From assembly GCA_963920765.1 (NCBI GenBank), contig OY987243.1:25105419-25169418 (forward strand): a stretch of DNA of 64,000 nucleotides. Direction: 5' to 3'. This stretch comes from Ulota crispa (taxonomy: Eukaryota > Streptophyta > Bryopsida > Orthotrichales > Orthotrichaceae). Under the pieces are notes generated by a model, which was not told the origin of the DNA, did no database searches, and saw only the letters and a list, made by a program, of their open reading frames with translations. Position numbers and translations under genes: made by a program. The first letter of the stretch is position 1. Each line of letters begins with the position of its first letter. Below, piece after piece: positions 23,398-35,300 of this stretch.

Positions 23398-24464
23398 GTT
23401 CTACAATGCCGTTACTTTCGATGTGCAAGAGATTAGAGAGTTAACAGCACAGTCTGGAAACTCCCGAAAGCATTGAGTTTATTATTCGGATTGAGCAGGC
23501 GTAAGGAATAATTTTTACACGAGCTGGAAAAATGCGAAATAGTCGTGGGAACAACAATACTGGATGCAGATGTTTTAGCCGTTTGTCAGCTTTGTAGAAT
23601 TGGTTAGGGTTGCAGTTTGCTTGGTTACATTGAGCTTCGTAGGAATCGAAGATGCTGCTTCGATCATGCAGATTAGGTTTAGGGTTTGCAAAATTGTAGA
23701 GTTTTCTAAGAACTGGAATAATTATTATGTAAGGCTGCGTTTGTTGATCGTTCTATGTTGTCGTTATTTTCGATGTGCAAGAGATTGGAGAGTTGACAGC
23801 ACAGTCTGGAAATTCCCGACAGCAATGAGTGTATTATTCGGAATGAGCAGGCGTGAGGAATAGTTTTACACGAGCTGGAAAAATGCAAAATGGTCGTGGG
23901 AACAACAACAACACTGGATGCGGATTTTTTCGTCGTTTGTCAGCTTCCTAGAATTGGTTAGGGTTGCGGTTTGCTTGGTTACATTGAGCTTCGTAGGAAT
24001 CGAAGATGCTGCTTCGATCATGCAGATTAGGTTTAGGGTTTGCAAAATTGTAGAATTTCTAAAAACTGGAATAATTATTATGTAAGGCTACGTTTGTTGA
24101 TCGTTCTACGATGCCATTATTTTTGATGGGCAAGAGATTGGAGAGTTGAGAGCACAGTCTGGAAACTCCCGAAAGCATTGAGTTTATTATTCGGATTGAG
24201 CAGGCTCGGAATAGTTTTTACACGAGCTGGAAAAATGCGAAATAGTCGTAGGGAGAACAACACTGGATGCAGATTTTTTTTTACTGCAGCATAGTCGTTT
24301 TCCAGCTTCCTAGAATTGGTTAGGGTTGCGGTTTACTGCTTGGTTACACTGAGCTTCGTAGGAAAATCGAAGCTGCTTCGATCATGCAGATTAGGTTTAG
24401 GATTTGCGAAATTGTAGAATTTTCTAAAAACTGGAATAATTATGTGAGGCTGCGTTTGTTGATT
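23398..24464. repeat. tandem triplication of a ~352-bp unit
   Basis: Three copies start at 23398, 23749 and 24102. Each begins CGTTCTA, contains GATGTGCAAGAGATT or GATGGGCAAGAGATT, GAGCAGGC, CACGAGCTGGAAAAATGC and TAGAATTGGTTAGGGTTGC, and ends GGCTGCGTTTGTTGAT or similar. Periods are 351 and 353 bp; the third unit has small deletions and insertions. It stands about 0.7 kb upstream of the C3HC zinc-finger gene start, so it probably covers promoter or untranslated sequence. The open frames inside it are incidental. Confidence 0.9.
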
Positions 24465-25182
24465 TAATTATCACAGGTGTTTTATGAATGCGTTTATTTA
24501 TAGACTTTTGTCTTTATAAGTGTTTATTTCCAGTAGTTTACTACACACATTTCGGAGTCAAGTTGTAGGATTGCGCTTATCCTATCGTGTCATTGATTAG
24601 GATTGCGGTTTTATTACATAAACTGAGCTTCGGAGGAGGTTCTTCGATGTCAGGAAGACACCTGGTATTATGAATGATTAGATGTGAGGTTTTTTGAAAT
24701 TGGAGCACGGCTGCGCGTGATAAATATTTAGGTCGATCAAGTTATAACTGGTCTCTTCTGTGTGCTTTTTATTATAATTCACTCCTTTCTAAGTATTTCT
24801 TAGTTCACATTCTGTTGTCGAATTGTAAGATTGTGCATTGGTAAAGGTAACTTTGTTGTTTGATATATTGTGGTGGTTGTGGCATATGCCCTGGTGCATG
24901 TTCAGCTTCCGATTTGTCTTTTTCTGTAATTTTTATTATTTTTTTGTTTTTTCCGTTGCCTGAGTATTGTGATTGATTCGTAAGCTGCACATGACTAGAT
25001 CGGGGGTGAATGTCTGCTTCAGGGATATTGTATCTTATATTATCGCTGGAGCACGACTTTGATGATTCTTGTTGTGGTTCTGCTGAATCTTCGAGGTACT
25101 GGATATGAAATTGTCGTCTTGTGATATTCAGTAGATTTAAGTAAAACGCAACAACTCTGCTGTTATCAGGTATTCTTCATCA
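24465..25182 (+). promoter_or_regulatory. presumed 5' leader of the C3HC zinc-finger gene
   Basis: This is non-coding sequence directly before the first ATG. TTATCAG just before the start codon (around 25163-25169) resembles a splice acceptor, so the leader may contain an intron. No transcription start can be placed. Confidence 0.35.
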
Positions 25183-28100
25183 ATGGAGTTCACAGAGGTT
25201 TCGGAGAAGCGTTTTGAGCGGGCGATGGAACTTCTGTTTTCAGGAAGCTCTGCTCCAGCTGCCAGGTACGTTGAATTTGGTTTGCCACAATTCCCAAGCA
25301 TTGTGCTGCTCTGTTTTGAAAGCTAAATCAGGCACTTCATTTCAATGCAATATTGTTGACAACTCTCTGGCTTTCACTTGGTTGCTCGATTGCATTCCGC
25401 TATTCGTTCATAAATGTCGGAAGGCGTGATAGTACACCGATGTGACCAAGGATAGCGAAATACGTTGGGAAATCTCTGTTAATGTCGTGTGTCAGTTTTG
25501 GAGAAGCTGGAACAGAAGGCATGCGGAAGTTAGTGTTATCAAAACGTGTACAGACATCTGAACGAAGGTCCTTTTGCAGTTCTGCTGGAGGTCCTTCACC
25601 AGCCAAAAAGAAGAAGATGGACCAGCAAAATACGAGTGGAAGGGCATTTCAAACTCCTGGGGATGTAGAACCATCACCAGTATCTCATGGGTGCAGACCG
25701 TGGGACCGTGGTGATCTCCTTCGTCGTCTTGCTACTTTCAAATCCATTAGCTGGTTTGGAAAACCTCAGGTAGAGTTGTTAGATAAGGAAGTTGAATGAA
25801 TTTCAGTCACAAACAGTCCGTGTGCACATGCAGATCGTATTGTGATGATGCGCTACTATATGCTATTAGAGTACGGCTTTAATTTATGCAAATCATTTCT
25901 GATTGCGGTCTTGCTTGCACCTTTCGGTGGTTGTTGTTATCACAGGTTTAGTAGTATGTACTTTATGATGCTTGCTATGTATACGAATCCTATTCGAGTG
26001 CATTCAACTTAATATGTAAGGAGGCAACTACAGGTTGCAGGGCCCGTGGCCTGTGCTAGGAGAGGATGGGTGAATGTGGATATCGACCTCCTTGCATGTG
26101 AATCCTGTGGTTCTCGGCTCAGCTTCCCTATTCCACCGTCCTGGCCACGTCATCAAGGTTAGCGTTTTTCGAAGGCTTGCATAAGTTTAAGGTATTTCTG
26201 TTTTTATTTCATTCGCCTTCAATTCATGGAACCTGCGAACATTTTCACTCTTGGGAAGTCCAATCTTTTGATGAACTTGTTTTCCTATTTACATTTTGGA
26301 ACAGTGGAAGGGGCTGCATTCGCATTTTCTGAGCAACTTGACACTGCACACAAGGGTTTGTGTACATGGAGAAACAATTCTTGTGCGGACACATTGGCAT
26401 ACTTTCCGCCTACGCCTATAGCAGATCTAAGAGGAGCTTATACTGGCCATTGTGAAACCCTTCTTCAGTTATCTGCACTCCCTGTGATCTCTGAGAGTAC
26501 TTTGTATCAGATGAGATTGTCCCGAGGATCGCAACTTGATCAACTTCTCTCCGAGCCCAGCCCTACGGATTTTGGTTTTCTGCATGGAAATGGAGTGAGT
26601 TCCAACTCAAGTGAAAACGAGCTGTTTGCAATGAACAAGAGTTTCTATAAGGTGAGCATGCCGGTGGAAGCTACGTTCTATCACATTGGTATTTCTGATT
26701 TGTACGTCGGGTGCTGTGTGTATAGCGCTCATTGTCGAAAGATACTCGTGCAAGAGCTATTTCCATTGCATTTTTTTATTAGTACTTCGTTTATTTTGCT
26801 GGAGAATGTTCTAAGTTTTAGTTAGAATAATTTAGCAGACCACAGAACCGATGCATTCAATTTTCCTGAGATTTTTATTGAAAACTGATTTGCAACAGGC
26901 TCAACGAATAACTGCGCTTTGTGGTTGGGAGCCACGGCTGTTGCCTTACACTGTGGATTACGAGGACCGTTCAGGTGCTCAGGCCAAGGAACAGACTGGA
27001 ACTTCGCTGGGACCTGGGCCTAGCGTCACCATACACCTCAAAGGGGACCTTGAAGCTAAGGTTCCGCAGAGTCAAACTCAACCTGGTGCTGATTCTTCTG
27101 ACCCAGCATCTGCTGTGCTTGATTGCAATCTTTGTGGTGCCAGCGTTGGCCTATGGAATTATACAACAGTGAACCGTCCCGTTCTGCTGATGAGTTCTGG
27201 ATTTGAAGAAATTTTGTCATCCAAAAAAAATCACTTAGAGTCGGGCACTGAAAGATCTGGTGCAGATGAGTTAGCAGATGGTCCAGGGTTGGCCGTTTCA
27301 GAAGCCGCAGATGCGCTTCATACAAAACCTCTTGAAGTGATACATGGTAATACCTTCGGGAGAGCTGCTCCTCAGAAAGGCGTATTAGATCTGAAACTTA
27401 CTATCGCAGGTGGTCCACCTCCTACGAGGCTTAATGCCTCGGTTATGGTGCCGCCTTCCTTTGCCAATCCTGCCTTGCTACATACTGGAGTGCAGCCTAC
27501 GAGTAGTCAGGCAGCTACTTATGCAGCTGCATCTTATGATTCCCGACGACCTGGGCACCAAGAAAGAGAGACTGGTTATGGAGGCAGCAGCGTAGAAACG
27601 GTTCCTTTCGACAGGTCCCTTCCAGTAGATAACCTGGAGGGTAAATTGGTAGATGTTAAGGTGACAGATGATGATTTAGATGGTGGTCTGTTCTCACGAA
27701 AAGGGAAGCGCAAGCGTGAAGTAGATTCACAGTGGCCGGGTCCTCCGATGAAGCTGCCTGCGATAGCCCTTCCTCATGCCTCTTCTGTAAACGCAATCGA
27801 TTCACGCTACCTACCAAAGAAAGAGAGTTCAATGGAGAGTGTGGACAATTTGCCTCCAGACAGCGATGAGCAATACATGAATACGGCAGAGTATCATGGG
27901 CCCATGTCTGTGGTTCAGGCTGAACACAGCAATGGGGCAGTTAAGAGCACGTCTGATGGAGGGGTTGAGGATGGTGTACGGAATAACGAATTAGTCATAA
28001 CGTCAGGAACAAGGGTTAGTGCAGGAGTAGCGGGTTTGGAAAGAGCAGACCTTGGCGGTAGTTCTGAAGCTGAGATTCATGGTTGTGGAGCTCCTCTGGA

Positions 28101-29607
28101 ACGGTCAGAGAGTGTTGCAGAATTTGTAACTGATGATTCTGAATTGATGGAAGCATTTGTCTCTGGTCGTGGTTTGATGGATGACTTTGTTCCTGAGGAG
28201 ACAGAGACGGTAGACTTGAAAGATTATCATGGAAGCAGTCGGCAAGCTATGCCTGGTATCAGTCACACATTTGTCGAAGCCACTCTTTCAGGTGGAGTGT
28301 TCGAGAAACGTCAAGGACAGGGCAACCAAAGAGAAGCTGACGATGATGCTAATGCAGAAAGTACTATTGACACGACAAATGCTATTATTCTGGGTCATGA
28401 TGCTGGTGCAAGCCTCCAAGTTAAAGAAGTTGCAGATGGACACATGTTAGAAGAATCTCCGGTTCAGAGGAACGAAGAGGTCCAGAGCCATTCTTTTCTT
28501 CCACCAGGTGAAATGCACGGATTTTCAAGGAGCATCTCATATACACGAGATGTATGGTTTTTTGTGATAAGAAATACAGGCATACATACACACATTTATT
28601 CCTCAGCTTTCTGCATCAAAACGTCTACGAGAGTATTCTAGGGTTTTACAGTTGCTGACAATTTGAAATTGGATTGTTCAGGATTGCCGTCTGAGGATGT
28701 TTCGAAGTTGGAAATCCAGACAAGGCAGTTCGACCCCATTCGGCAGCACAGGCACTTTTGTCCCTGGGTGAACGGTCATGTCGCTGCAGCAACAAGCAGC
28801 ACAGGGCCTGATATTTCTTGTGGATGGCAAATTATGCTGGATGCTTTGCAGGACGAGCGTTCTGGAACAGGCTTAGCTGCAGCTGAGTTCGCTGCTTCCA
28901 AACGCAAGGTAATTTGTTATCCTTGTCGCTTCTGCAGCAATAGCATCTCTCTTAATAAAATGGAACATAGAATCTGTGGTGAGGGATTTTATTCGTTGCA
29001 GTGTGAGGTTATAAGTTCGTAATGTTATCGTCACTGGTTATAATGTTCATCTTTCTACTTTCGTGTTGTGGTGAAAGGTTTTACCTTTGTCTTCTGAAAC
29101 GTCCAAGTGCATACCTATTCTATAATGGCGATTGAGATTTTGTATTGTTGCCTGAGAGATTTCAAGCACTTACCAGGTTTCACGCATAGACTTACTTTGG
29201 GGTTCTGAAAACCAGTTGATTCTTGATTCTTCTCGTATATGAGCCACATGTTCTTTAAATTTATTTTTTTTGTAAAATTATCGTTGTACTTACTGCCCAG
29301 GTTTTTAGTTGCTTTGTCGTCCTGTGTGCCATGTGTTCGTTTTTCATCCTCGTTCGATTTGGTAGTTTGGTCACCTTTTTTTTACTGGACATTGCTTAGA
29401 GGTTATTTCGTTCTTTAGGTTACTATAGCATGGGAACTTTGTCTCTGCATTCCCAGTTATTATAGTAGCATGTTTATTGCAATGGTGCAATGACCTTTTT
29501 CGCTTTCGATTTGCCTCAGCTCGTGATGGTGTGTGCAGGATGATCCGCTTCGTTCAATCCGGAAGTTCCTGGGCAGTGTATCTACCAGTCAACCGCCAAG
29601 GACTTAA
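25183..29607 (+). CDS. ZC3HC1: C3HC zinc-finger (NIPA/ZC3HC1-like) protein
   Basis: Seven exons (25183-25265, 25496-25769, 26034-26157, 26305-26651, 26899-28507, 28682-28908, 29539-29607) join in correct phase into 910 codons ending TAA. The N-terminal module has GCRPWDRGDLLRRLATF and ISWFGKP, then Cys141-x2-Cys144 and His176-x3-Cys180 (HKGLC), a C3HC zinc site. The second module starts AQRITALCGWEPR, has Cys352-x2-Cys355 (CNLCG) and only after some 480 residues His835-x3-Cys839 (HRHFC) followed by PWVNG, the Rsm1-like half. A basic stretch KGKRKREV suggests nuclear import. Known relatives are human ZC3HC1/NIPA, a nuclear-basket protein with two BIR-like folds, and plant ILP1-like proteins. 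The long acidic, low-complexity linker inside the second module is the main oddity; the core fingers look intact. The symbol denotes family membership only. Confidence 0.88.
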
Positions 29608-30539
29608 GTAGATGCCGAATGCAATAAACTGGTATGTTGCATTTCTGTCTGGAAGCTTAGTACAGGTTTTGAAAGGGAGTTTCTGGCTAAGGTAAGGGTT
29701 GCAAAATATGAGAGAGTACGTCCATTTGCTTCGGTAAAGGAGCTGGGAACAAACAAGTTTGCATCAGTAAACAAACTCTTGGTGAAATTGGGACGTAGTG
29801 TGGGTCAGCCAAGGACACAATTATGTACTTATAGGAAGAAGTATGGGAATATCAATGTTTCATCTAGGATTTTTTAAAGAACCGAGGGGATCGGGGCACT
29901 CTTTTTTTGAATTTACTCTGTTTTCCATCAATGGTGTAGTTGGTGGCACTTCATGCATTTGTAAAGTTACATGAAGGGACAAATTTTAAGTTCTTAAATT
30001 AAAGTTTTTGTGTAGGTCTAGATCTTCATTATGCTTACTCCACTGTATTATCTGCTTTCTTGTTTCCAAGGCTAATGAGTAAATATAGAAGTAAACTTCG
30101 TTTTGGTTCAAGGTTTATTGCGGTATCTAAGAAATTCATGCAAATGTTTTTGGTCCATCTCAAACGTCCTTAAAGGAGCATTGATGCTATGTGCGTTCTT
30201 CGTGATGTGGTTGGATGGTTTGCATCTCTTGCAGATGCAATATCAATTAGAATATCTTACCATTTTTTTGTGAATGTCAGGTTAGTATGTTTACATTGGT
30301 TGAAGTAATACTTGCACTTTGTGTAGCTTTCTGTGTAGGTTAGTAATGTAATGATTACAACTCCAACAACAGTTAAGTACATGCAAATTCTAATTTCCTA
30401 CCAAAATAAACTGAATCCCAATCTAGAGTTGAAATTAAGTATGCTACAATACAAAGCAAACCTTGCTTTCACTAGAAGTAAAATGGAAATAAACAACAAA
30501 AGTAAATAACTGGTCCACAACATGTGCAAGACTAATTCA
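29608..30539. other. 3' flank of the zinc-finger gene
   Basis: This probably contains the 3' untranslated region of the zinc-finger gene. No further exon with good splice sites is seen. Confidence 0.4.
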
Positions 30540-31200
30540 TCAAGTAGTTGTTGTGGACCAAATTGATAAGGATGCTTTTCATTCTTCTAGTGCTCAAAAT
30601 CACTTCTTTCCAGGTTCAAAACACTATTCACATCATTAGAGCATTTGGACACACACGCTCAACAATCTCACAGGAGCATTTGCAATTACTTCATTTGACG
30701 TGCCTCAACATAGGCTTGCCAACTCCCTATAAGATAGGTAAACCCAACACCGATCATCAACCCAATGTCATTCAAATGTAGGCAGGAATTTCATTTTTGA
30801 ACTCAAATCTAGACCCTCCATAGATACCTTATCTTCTAGAATTCTTTGAACTTAGAAGATAAGCTATCTACGGAGGGGCAAGATTTGAGTTCAAAGATGA
30901 AATTTTGGCCTACATTTGAATTGCAATGGGTTGACGAGCGGTATTTGGTTAACATACCTTACAAGGACAAAGCTTGCTCAATTGTAACTCAGACACTCAA
31001 ACGTTTAGGGTTTGATGACTTGTTAAAACGCCCAAATCTAAGACAATCAAAACTTGTTGATAGGTCAACACAAGAGACCCACACTTGGAGCTCAACACCT
31101 ATCCTCTGTGATATGCTCTTAGTGCTTGCTTGTACTTGCTTGAGGGGCATTGGAGATTTGAGCAAGCCCCCGTGGTCATGGATGCACCTAGGATGCACAT
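30540..31200. repeat. foldback repeat with long arms
   Basis: The core 30768-30922 is an obvious hairpin: CATTCAAATGTAGGC, GAACTCAAATCT and TATCTTCTA pair with their inverses around a 14-base loop near 30840-30853. Pairing continues outward more weakly (CATCAACCCAATG against CATTGGGTTGACG). The apparent plus-strand open frame at 30846-31217 is formed by the right arm and I do not regard it as a gene. Confidence 0.7.
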
Positions 31201-31611
31201 TGGACACCTGCTTTTAACAAGCGCTCCAAATTGTGTGCAAGGGTGTGGATGCTCTTATACAAAACTCCAACAGCAAGAAAACTCCAATTGTAGTATATCA
31301 AACCCAACAAAGATGCGAGTTACAAAACACAACAGCCACTACACACTAGAATCTCAACTCCAAATCCTCCCGTCCCCAGCAATACACAACTTTCCACAAG
31401 CACAGCAAAAAAAACACATGTATATATCATACCTCGTTACAATGGTCTACAACTCAGAAACTTGGGAAACTTAATATACAAAAGGCACTGCCCACAAGGC
31501 TTAAAAAAACAAAAACTCACGGTGCTCAACTCGTCATATACAAATGAACTACCATTCTTAACAACTCGGCAAGTCCAATTACCATCACTTCACTTTCCTT
31601 GAAGCCTTGGC
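31201..31611. other. intergenic, nothing recognised
   Basis: No gene or repeat boundary was recognised between the foldback and the triplicated unit. Confidence 0.35.
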
Positions 31612-32298
31612 ATGAACTCCCAATCGAGTTCCTCACACAACGGCGTTCTATCCATCCAACCAACCACTCGTCACTCACTATCAGGAATAAAGCTCACTAT
31701 CAGAAAAGGCTCATACCAGAAAAGGCCTATACCAGAAAAGGCTGATCTCAGAATGGCTTATCCCAGAACGAAAGCTGCAAGAATCGATGACGAAGTAGGA
31801 TTGATAGAGTTGGGAGCGTCAGACTCCCAGTACTCCGCAGGCTTTAGCATGATCTCCTAACCGAGTTCCTCACACAACGGCGTTCTTTCCATCCAACCAA
31901 CCACTCGTAACTTACTATCAGGAAAAGCTCGCTACCAGAAAAGCCTCAAAGACTGATCTCAGAATGGCTTATACCAGAATGAAAGCTGCAAGAGTCAGAG
32001 ATGACGACGCAGGGTTTATAGAGTTCGGAGAGTCAGACCTCCAGTAGTCTGCAGGATTTGGCATGAACTCCTAACCGAGTTCCTCACACAATGGCGTTCT
32101 TTCCATCAAACCAACCTTACGTATCTTACTATCAGGAAAAAACTTACTATCAGAAAAGGCTCATACCAGAACAGGCTTATACCAGAAAAGGTTGATCTCG
32201 GAATGGCTTATACCAGAATGAAAGCTGCAAGAGTCAAAGATGACGACGTAGGCTTGATAGAGTTGAGAGAGTCAGACCTCCAGTACTCCGCAGCGTTG
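31612..32298. repeat. tandem triplication of a ~230-bp unit past the kinase stop codon
   Basis: Units begin at 31612, 31848 and 32062 (236, 214 and 237 bp). Each contains CGAGTTCCTCACACAA, GGCGTTCT, TACTATCAGG or CACTATCAGG, CTGATCTC or TTGATCTC, GAAAGCTGCAAGA and the AGTACTCCGCAG-like end. Inside each unit CAGAAAAGGC is itself repeated up to four times. The last unit ends about 40 bases from the kinase stop codon, so the array likely lies in its 3' untranslated region or just beyond. Confidence 0.88.
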
Positions 32299-32338
32299 GG
32301 ACTCGTCGCCAGCGTCGTGAGGACAGCACACCGCGACG

Positions 32339-35300
32339 TCACACGAACTCCAGCATACTGTTGTAGGACAAGAGCACGCCCTCCCGGAACCCGTCCTCCT
32401 CGTCTTCCAAATTGCGCTGCTCGTCGTACGAGAGGCGCGGGGCGGACGAGCTGCGGCTGGTTTTGAACATGCTCTTGCTCTTGCCCTTCATGCCTTTGTG
32501 CTTGGACGGCTTGCTCACCGGCGACGACGACGTCGACGTAGTCGTCGTCGTCGTGAAGTAGCTGCTGCTGTCGTCCAAAGTCGCCGGCAACGACGCAGCC
32601 GTCTTGAGCTTGCCGAAGTCGCCGGCGGCGGCGTCGGCTTGCGCTGCCACCGAAGCGAGCGGAGCGAACGCGGGGAGCTGCTCCGGCGTCATCTTCCTGG
32701 CGCCCATGCCGCCGCCGCCGCGGCCATAGAGCGCCTCGCCGTCCTGCTGCGGGTCCAGAATGCGCAGCACCTGCGCCATGCGTGGCCGCATGGCCGGGTC
32801 CTTTTTGATGCACTGCCTGGCGGCGTGCATCATGCAGTGCATCTCGAAGAGGTTGTTGTCGGAGCACTCCGTCCCTCGCAGACGCGGGTCCACCAGCTCC
32901 AAGTTGGGCGTGTCCAGCAGCTCCCTAGCCTGCCAACAAAACAGCAGCAAAACCTTAAGCAAGCAAGCAGGCACGGACTTACAACAATCAAGCGAAACAT
33001 CCAAAAAAACTTTTGTTAAAAAAAATCTTTTGATAAAAAAACACTCATGGTTAACCTGCCAACAGCAGCAAAAACCATGAGCAAGCAGGCACGGACTAGC
33101 AACAATCAAGCAAAACACCCAAAAAAGCCTTTGAACAACTCATGGTTAACCAACCCTTCAGAGTGCCTAGGAGGATGCAGAAGCCAAAAAAAAGATGCAA
33201 TATTCATTAATTTGGGAAAAACACTGATTTTGGGACTTTTGAAATTTTCATTATTAATAGTTTTTAGGTGATTTAGAGTGAATTTTATGATGATTTCTTC
33301 AAGACCTTATATCGATGGATGAAATATCTTGAAGGAATTATCAAAAAAAAGTCACTTTAAATCACCAAAATATTCTCACAAATGCAAAATTTAATATCTC
33401 AAAATCTGTTTTGGGAAAGTTTTCTTCCCAAATTAACAAATATCGTGTTAAATCCAAAAAAACCATTTGTAAGCAAAACCAAAACCAGGATTTGGCGGAT
33501 TGTACAGAGCCGTTAGTGGCCTCCCTAGGTCCACAACCAATTTCATATATATTTTTGACAAGTTTTGATGTCACATGGACAAAGACAACGATGAAATCAC
33601 AACGAAAAAGAATTACGTAAAATTTGAATACAAAAGCAGGGTTCCTTTACCCAGTCTGTAAGAAGAACGCCGTTTTTACCGCCCTGCTGACTCATCAACA
33701 CAGCTTTCCGCCCAGTAATGATCTCCAGCAACACCACGCCAAACGCGTAGACGTCAGCTTTTTCCGTAATCTGCCCGGTCTCGGCATACTCCGGTGCAAG
33801 GTACCTAAAACCCACCATGACAACCAAACAAATATAAACAAAGATAACATATTGACACAAACTTAATATACAATAGAAGATGTTGAATATTGCAACACCC
33901 ATGCACAGCCACCTCGCATACTACACTAAATAATGCATCAAGGTTGCCTTAACAATTAGGTTGCCTCACCTAATTGCCTTACCTTAGAAAGTTACCTCAT
34001 GACTCATTGCTTGGCCACTTGGAGGTGCATGCAACTCTCGGATTTCACATGGTTTAAAACTTGGATGCTACTAGTTTGTTTTTGTGCAACACTTTCTTGT
34101 TGTTGCCAGGCCCTTTAAAAAAATTCATTGCAGTAATTATTGATGAAAATTCCAGCTAGTATTTATATAGTGTAGAATGTCAAGAAGTTAGTGTGGGACA
34201 ACCAACCTGAATGCACTATTTAGCGTAGTCCGTTATTGATAAAAACTAATGTAGTACCAACAAGTACTTATATAGTGTAGAATATCAAGAAATTAGTGTG
34301 GAGCAACCAACCTAAATGCACTATTTTAGTGTAGTCCTTTACATACTTTCATGTAACCTTGGCCCTACATTTATTTGTTTTTTGCCTAATCCAATGAGGA
34401 AGTGGTGGTGGTGTGGTGGTGGTGGTGGTGGTGGTGCAGAAGTGCGCTTACCCGAGGGTGCCGAGGACGCGGGTCTCCTCGGCCATGTGGCCGTGCATCT
34501 GGCGGCGGGCGAGGCCGAAGTCGCCGACCATGGGCGTGAAGTCGTGCGTGAGCAGGATGTTGTTGGGGCGCATGTCGCGGTGCACGATGCACCCCACCCG
34601 GCACTCCTCGTGCAAATACCGCAGCGCCCTCGCCGACCCCAGCGCTATCTTCTGCCGGTACTTCCACGGCAAACACTCCCGGTTCTTCCCTGCGCAAACC
34701 CAAGCCCACCTCTTATGAGTACAACAAGTTCGTTGACAGCGATAATCCACTTTGCATAATGGTAGAGAATGGATCTATAAAGGAAACTTTGTTTAGCTAG
34801 GACAAATAATATCATCATTAGCAGGTCAACAACAACAGATACGAGAAAAGGTAAAGCCTTGGGCCCAAATTGATGGCTCAGTTTCAAAATAAAGAAATCG
34901 GGTCCATGCATGTTCTTGGATTAGGTTGATACATTGTCATGACCCAACATTGTTTTGGGCTTGAGCCTGACTTTTGACGCAAAAAAATGTCACATAAGCA
35001 GCTATGTCATCAACAAGACCAGTTGGACCAACCCTGATTTGAGCGAATCAAGGATTTGAGCGATCCCATTGGTTCATTATGGTGGTGACCAACCAACCAA
35101 CAATAGGACCCTAACAGAAAATGGCCATCCACACAAAGCACACAACCAAACAAAAAAACACAACTTCATTTGCATTACTTCCTAAGTTACCACCGAAAAC
35201 TCACACTCGAGAGAGGAGGGAGGTGCCCAAAGTACAAAAGCAAAAAGAAGAGAGAGAGGGCGTTGTTGTTTAGTTTAGTTTACCAGAGAGGTGCCGATCC

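Noticed and set aside
23600..23863. Plus-strand open frame of 87 codons
   Set aside because: It lies within one unit of the 352-bp triplication and is not kept open in the other two units.
30846..31217. Plus-strand frame of 123 codons
   Set aside because: Coincides with the right arm of a foldback repeat; no coding homologue recognised.
32498..33019. Plus-strand Arg/Leu-rich frame of 173 codons opposite the kinase
   Set aside because: It is antisense to the GC-rich final kinase exon and has no motif of its own.
34316..34759. Plus-strand frame of 147 codons
   Set aside because: Antisense to the HRD/DFG exon of the kinase; a GC-driven shadow.
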